Source of the DNA: Chordicoccus furentiruminis
Lineage (GTDB): Bacteria; Bacillota; Clostridia; Lachnospirales; Lachnospiraceae
Direction: 5' to 3'
Length of the DNA: 64,000 nt
Assembly (NCBI RefSeq): GCF_019355395.1
Contig: NZ_CP048829.1
Coordinates: 1,639,501-1,703,500 of the forward strand
In this document: one piece after another, positions 61,809 through 64,000 of the stretch
Layout: the number at the start of each line of letters is the position of its first letter
How positions within the stretch are numbered: position 1 is the stretch's first letter
Position numbers and translations under genes: made by a program
The notes under the pieces: generated by a model
Database searches by the model: none
The model's input: only the letters and a program-made list of their open reading frames with translations
Told to the model about the DNA's origin: nothing

Positions 61809-63068
61809 TTGGCTTTTAAAATCTTTCGTTTTAACTGCTGTGGCCTTGATGTCCACAAGACCTGGATCTTTGCCTGCATTGGACTCACGGATGCAAACGG
61901 CCGGACAGAATATAAGGAAAAGATGTTTTCCTCTTTCTCCAGAGGTCTGCGGGATCTCGCCGCATGGCTCGCCTCTTACAACTGTACCGATGTATGCATG
62001 GAATCTGCCGGCAAGTACTGGATCCCGGTATTCAATGTCCTTGAAAAGACATGCAACGTGATACTTGCTCACCCTAAGTACACCAAACCACAAAAAGGGA
62101 ATAAGACCGACCGTAAGGACGCGAAGTGGATATGCGATCTGTTCATGTGCGACATGATCAAGCCTTCCTTTATCCCACCCGCCGAGATTCGTCATCTTCG
62201 GGATTTAGTGCGGTACCGGTTCAAACTCACCAACATGCTGACAGGTGAGAAGAACCGTGCACAGAATTGTCTGACTGTATCAAACCTCAAACTTGACGAT
62301 GTCTTCAGCGACGTGTTCGGGAAGTCTTCCAGATCGATTACGGAATACATCCTCGCCCATCCCGGTGAAACCTTTGATGTCACTCCTTTTGTGGATAGAA
62401 GATGCAAGACCCCAATTGAAGAAATCCAAGCCGCTGTTGACGGCGCTGTCTCTCCAGAACAGGCTATAAAGCTTCGTCAGTGTCTGGACCACATCGATGA
62501 GTTGGAAAAGCACAAGGCAGAAATGGAACGGGAAATCCTTCGCGTTTCTGATCCGTACCTTGACGCTCTCGAACTGATCCGCACTGTCCCCGGTTTCGAC
62601 AAAAACCCTTTTACGGCGATTCAGATTCTCTCTGAGATTGGCGGCGACATGTCTGTGTTCCCGACAGACAAACATCTTGTTTCCTGGGCAGGATGCTGTC
62701 CCCGTAACGATCAAAGCAATTTCAAGATCAAATCCACTCGGATTTCCCGTGCTGGTTCCTATCTTAAACCAGTTTTGGTGCAAGTTGCAAATGCTTTGAT
62801 CAAATCGAAGAAACATCCGGAGATCACAGAACGTTACCGCCGTATCAAATCCCACCGCGGGCACAAGAAAGCCATCATCGCTGTCTGCCGTATGCTCCTG
62901 ACCGCTATCTGGCACATACTGACAGATCTGAAGCCGTATACAGCTGAAGGGTATCTTGCTCCGCGGCCTGTGAAGACAGAAAAGATTCTCACTACTTCGC
63001 AGGCACTTAATCTGCTGAAGCTCAGAGGCTACGTCATCAAAGACGATCTGCCCGTCACTGCTTCCTGA
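61809..63068 (+). CDS. IS110 family transposase (second copy)
   Basis: This 419-residue transposase shows FNCCGLDVHKTWIFACIG (first Asp), VCMESAGKYWIPVFNVLEK (Glu) and NKTDRKDAKWICDLFMCDM (Asp pair). The C-terminal half holds IRTVPGFDKNPFTAIQILSEIGGDMSVFP and SWAGCCPRNDQSNFKIKSTRISRAGSYLK, which includes the catalytic serine region. TTG 61809 is used as the start: AGGAGG lies 8 bases upstream, while the 23 codons above belong to the non-coding leader. It looks intact. Confidence 0.92.
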   Translation: MAFKIFRFNCCGLDVHKTWIFACIGLTDANGRTEYKEKMFSSFSRGLRDLAAWLASYNCTDVCMESAGKYWIPVFNVLEKTCNVILAHPKYTKPQKGNKTDRKDAKWICDLFMCDMIKPSFIPPAEIRHLRDLVRYRFKLTNMLTGEKNRAQNCLTVSNLKLDDVFSDVFGKSSRSITEYILAHPGETFDVTPFVDRRCKTPIEEIQAAVDGAVSPEQAIKLRQCLDHIDELEKHKAEMEREILRVSDPYLDALELIRTVPGFDKNPFTAIQILSEIGGDMSVFPTDKHLVSWAGCCPRNDQSNFKIKSTRISRAGSYLKPVLVQVANALIKSKKHPEITERYRRIKSHRGHKKAIIAVCRMLLTAIWHILTDLKPYTAEGYLAPRPVKTEKILTTSQALNLLKLRGYVIKDDLPVTAS

Positions 63069-63151
63069 TTAGGTCGTGTCTATATTTGCTTTTCAAAGAC
63101 CCCTTGAGGGTTTGTTTGCTATGCCCTCTTTACGATATCTAACCGCCTACC

Positions 63152-64000
63152 TCTTTTTTCAAACTTTGCTTCATAACCCTCTTTCCGGACGTACTCTTCC
63201 TTGGGAAAGATGGAACCGGACCGGCTGATCGGCTCACCTGTCCTGGCTTGCGCATCTTTCGCCTGAAGCGTTGATCGACTTGACATCAGGATGTAACGGG
63301 TCTTTTTTAAAGCCCTTGCCTCCTCCATAAGGCCTTCCTCATACAGGCGGCGCTGCTCGTCCTTGCGGACTTCACTGACCACCTTGTCGTTGAAGTTCTT
63401 TACGATGTGGAAGTAATCGAACACCGGCTGTATCCAGGGGCATTTTTCCTCAAAAGCCTCCTGGAAATCGGAGTTCATGTCGCAGGCGACGGCCTCGACA
63501 GAGTCCATCCATTCCAGGCCGACATGGTCGATGAAGTCATAGACCACCTGCTTTTTCTTCCCATGGGAGATCCAGAGGATATGGCCGGTATCAAGATCTA
63601 TGATGTGGGTGGCATAGCGGTGGCCGTTGTGGAGCTTGAACTCATCAATGGCAAGCATTTTTGCCGGCTGCTCCGGTCTGATCAGTTTCGTGCCGTCGAT
63701 GGTATAGAGCTCCTTCAGGCGCTTAAGGTCTAAGGCTTTGACCGTGTTCTTTCCGAGCCCGGTGATCTCAGCTACCTGCTTGAGCGTGTAAGTGCCAAGT
63801 GCCAACAGATCCCTGGTATACTGGTACAGTTCCACAGATATCTGATGGCCGTCTGCTTTGAACGGAACAGACTGCATATGGGAATGTCCGCATTTGCAGA
63901 TGAGCTGCACGCGGTCAAAATGGATCGCACTGAGGCTTCCGCCAAAGCAAAGATGCCGGAGCGTAAGATCCCGGTGACCGTTGATGTGCATACGGCTTCC
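63152..64000 (-). pseudogene. ISL3 family transposase, N-terminal part (runs off the window)
   Basis: The minus-strand frame has the zinc finger LICKCGHSHMQ, a helix-turn-helix region YTLKQVAEITGLGKNTVKAL, and the first catalytic blocks of the DDE domain, MLAIDEFKLHNGHRYATHIID, VEAVACDMNSDFQEAF and PVFDYFHIVKNF. It breaks at the IS110 right end after EGYEAKFEKR, where the C-terminal part at 61119-61499 would continue. Its own start codon and the outer ISL3 end lie beyond the window. Confidence 0.9.

Larger units (their letters stand above)
61500..63151 (+). mobile_element. IS110 family element inserted in the ISL3 transposase
   Basis: Removing 61500-63151 plus one copy of TCT (61497-61499 or 63152-63154) restores the ISL3 reading frame, so the ends are known to within a few bases. 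The left end begins ATTTTCCGCC and the right end finishes AACCGCCTACC. There are no inverted repeats and only the short TCT is shared, as expected of IS110 elements, which recombine at a CT-type core. The transposase lies on the plus strand with a 309-base non-coding leader. Confidence 0.85.

Overview
The window reads as a GC-rich chromosomal segment of an anaerobic Firmicute, most likely a clostridial (Lachnospiraceae-like) species. The grounds are strong AGGAGG ribosome sites, some TTG/GTG starts, pyruvate formate-lyase with its activase, YesM/YesN-type two-component control of a sugar ABC importer, an ECF folate S-component behind a THF riboswitch, Gram-positive surface proteins with TGD-type sorting tails, and the IS families present (IS110, IS1380, IS30, ISL3). 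The species cannot be named from the sequence alone.

Layout. 1-1937: debris of a conjugative element (VirD4/TraG fragment) beside an IS110 transposase. 1938-11765: orphan ABC-2 permease, radical SAM protein, CPYC thiol protein, proline symporter, AEC carrier, and SbcD/SbcC. 11898-20325: an envelope locus with a GT39 enzyme, an SGNH-type protein, an MBOAT acyltransferase, a second polytopic glycosyltransferase and a stand-alone acyl carrier protein, followed by MntP and an anion/cation transporter. 20843-23898: IS1380 abutting a surface protein gene that has lost its 5' end. 24149-29342: polar amino-acid ABC importer, a peptidase C26 amidotransferase and a YugP-type metalloprotease. 29461-34160: tRNA-Glu(CTC), an FNR-like regulator, a perfect FNR box, pflA and pflB, and a 55-residue helix-turn-helix protein. 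34545-39479: complete branched-chain amino-acid ABC system, then a cytidylate kinase-like protein. 40365-51059: IS30 inserted at the signal peptide of a roughly 3,200-residue repeat-rich surface protein. 51060-55042: antitoxin remnant, two alpha/beta hydrolases, a J-domain-like coiled-coil protein and a HIRAN protein. 55096-61142: folT with its riboswitch, a YesN/YesM two-component pair, and a divergent sugar ABC operon whose binding-protein gene is cut by ISL3. 61119-64000: that ISL3 transposase is itself split by a second IS110 element.

Together the genes depict a fermentative, peptide- and amino-acid-using anaerobe. FNR probably switches on the pyruvate formate-lyase operon when oxygen is absent. 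Three ABC importers bring in amino acids and sugar, each with a binding protein that lacks an obvious lipobox. The surface is shaped by acyl-transfer and glycosyl-transfer enzymes and by large repeat proteins. IS activity has broken at least three genes: two surface proteins at their 5' ends and one sugar-binding protein at its 3' end. The nested IS110-in-ISL3 insertion allows its ends to be read to within a few bases and exposes sequence matches expected of an IS110 bridge RNA.
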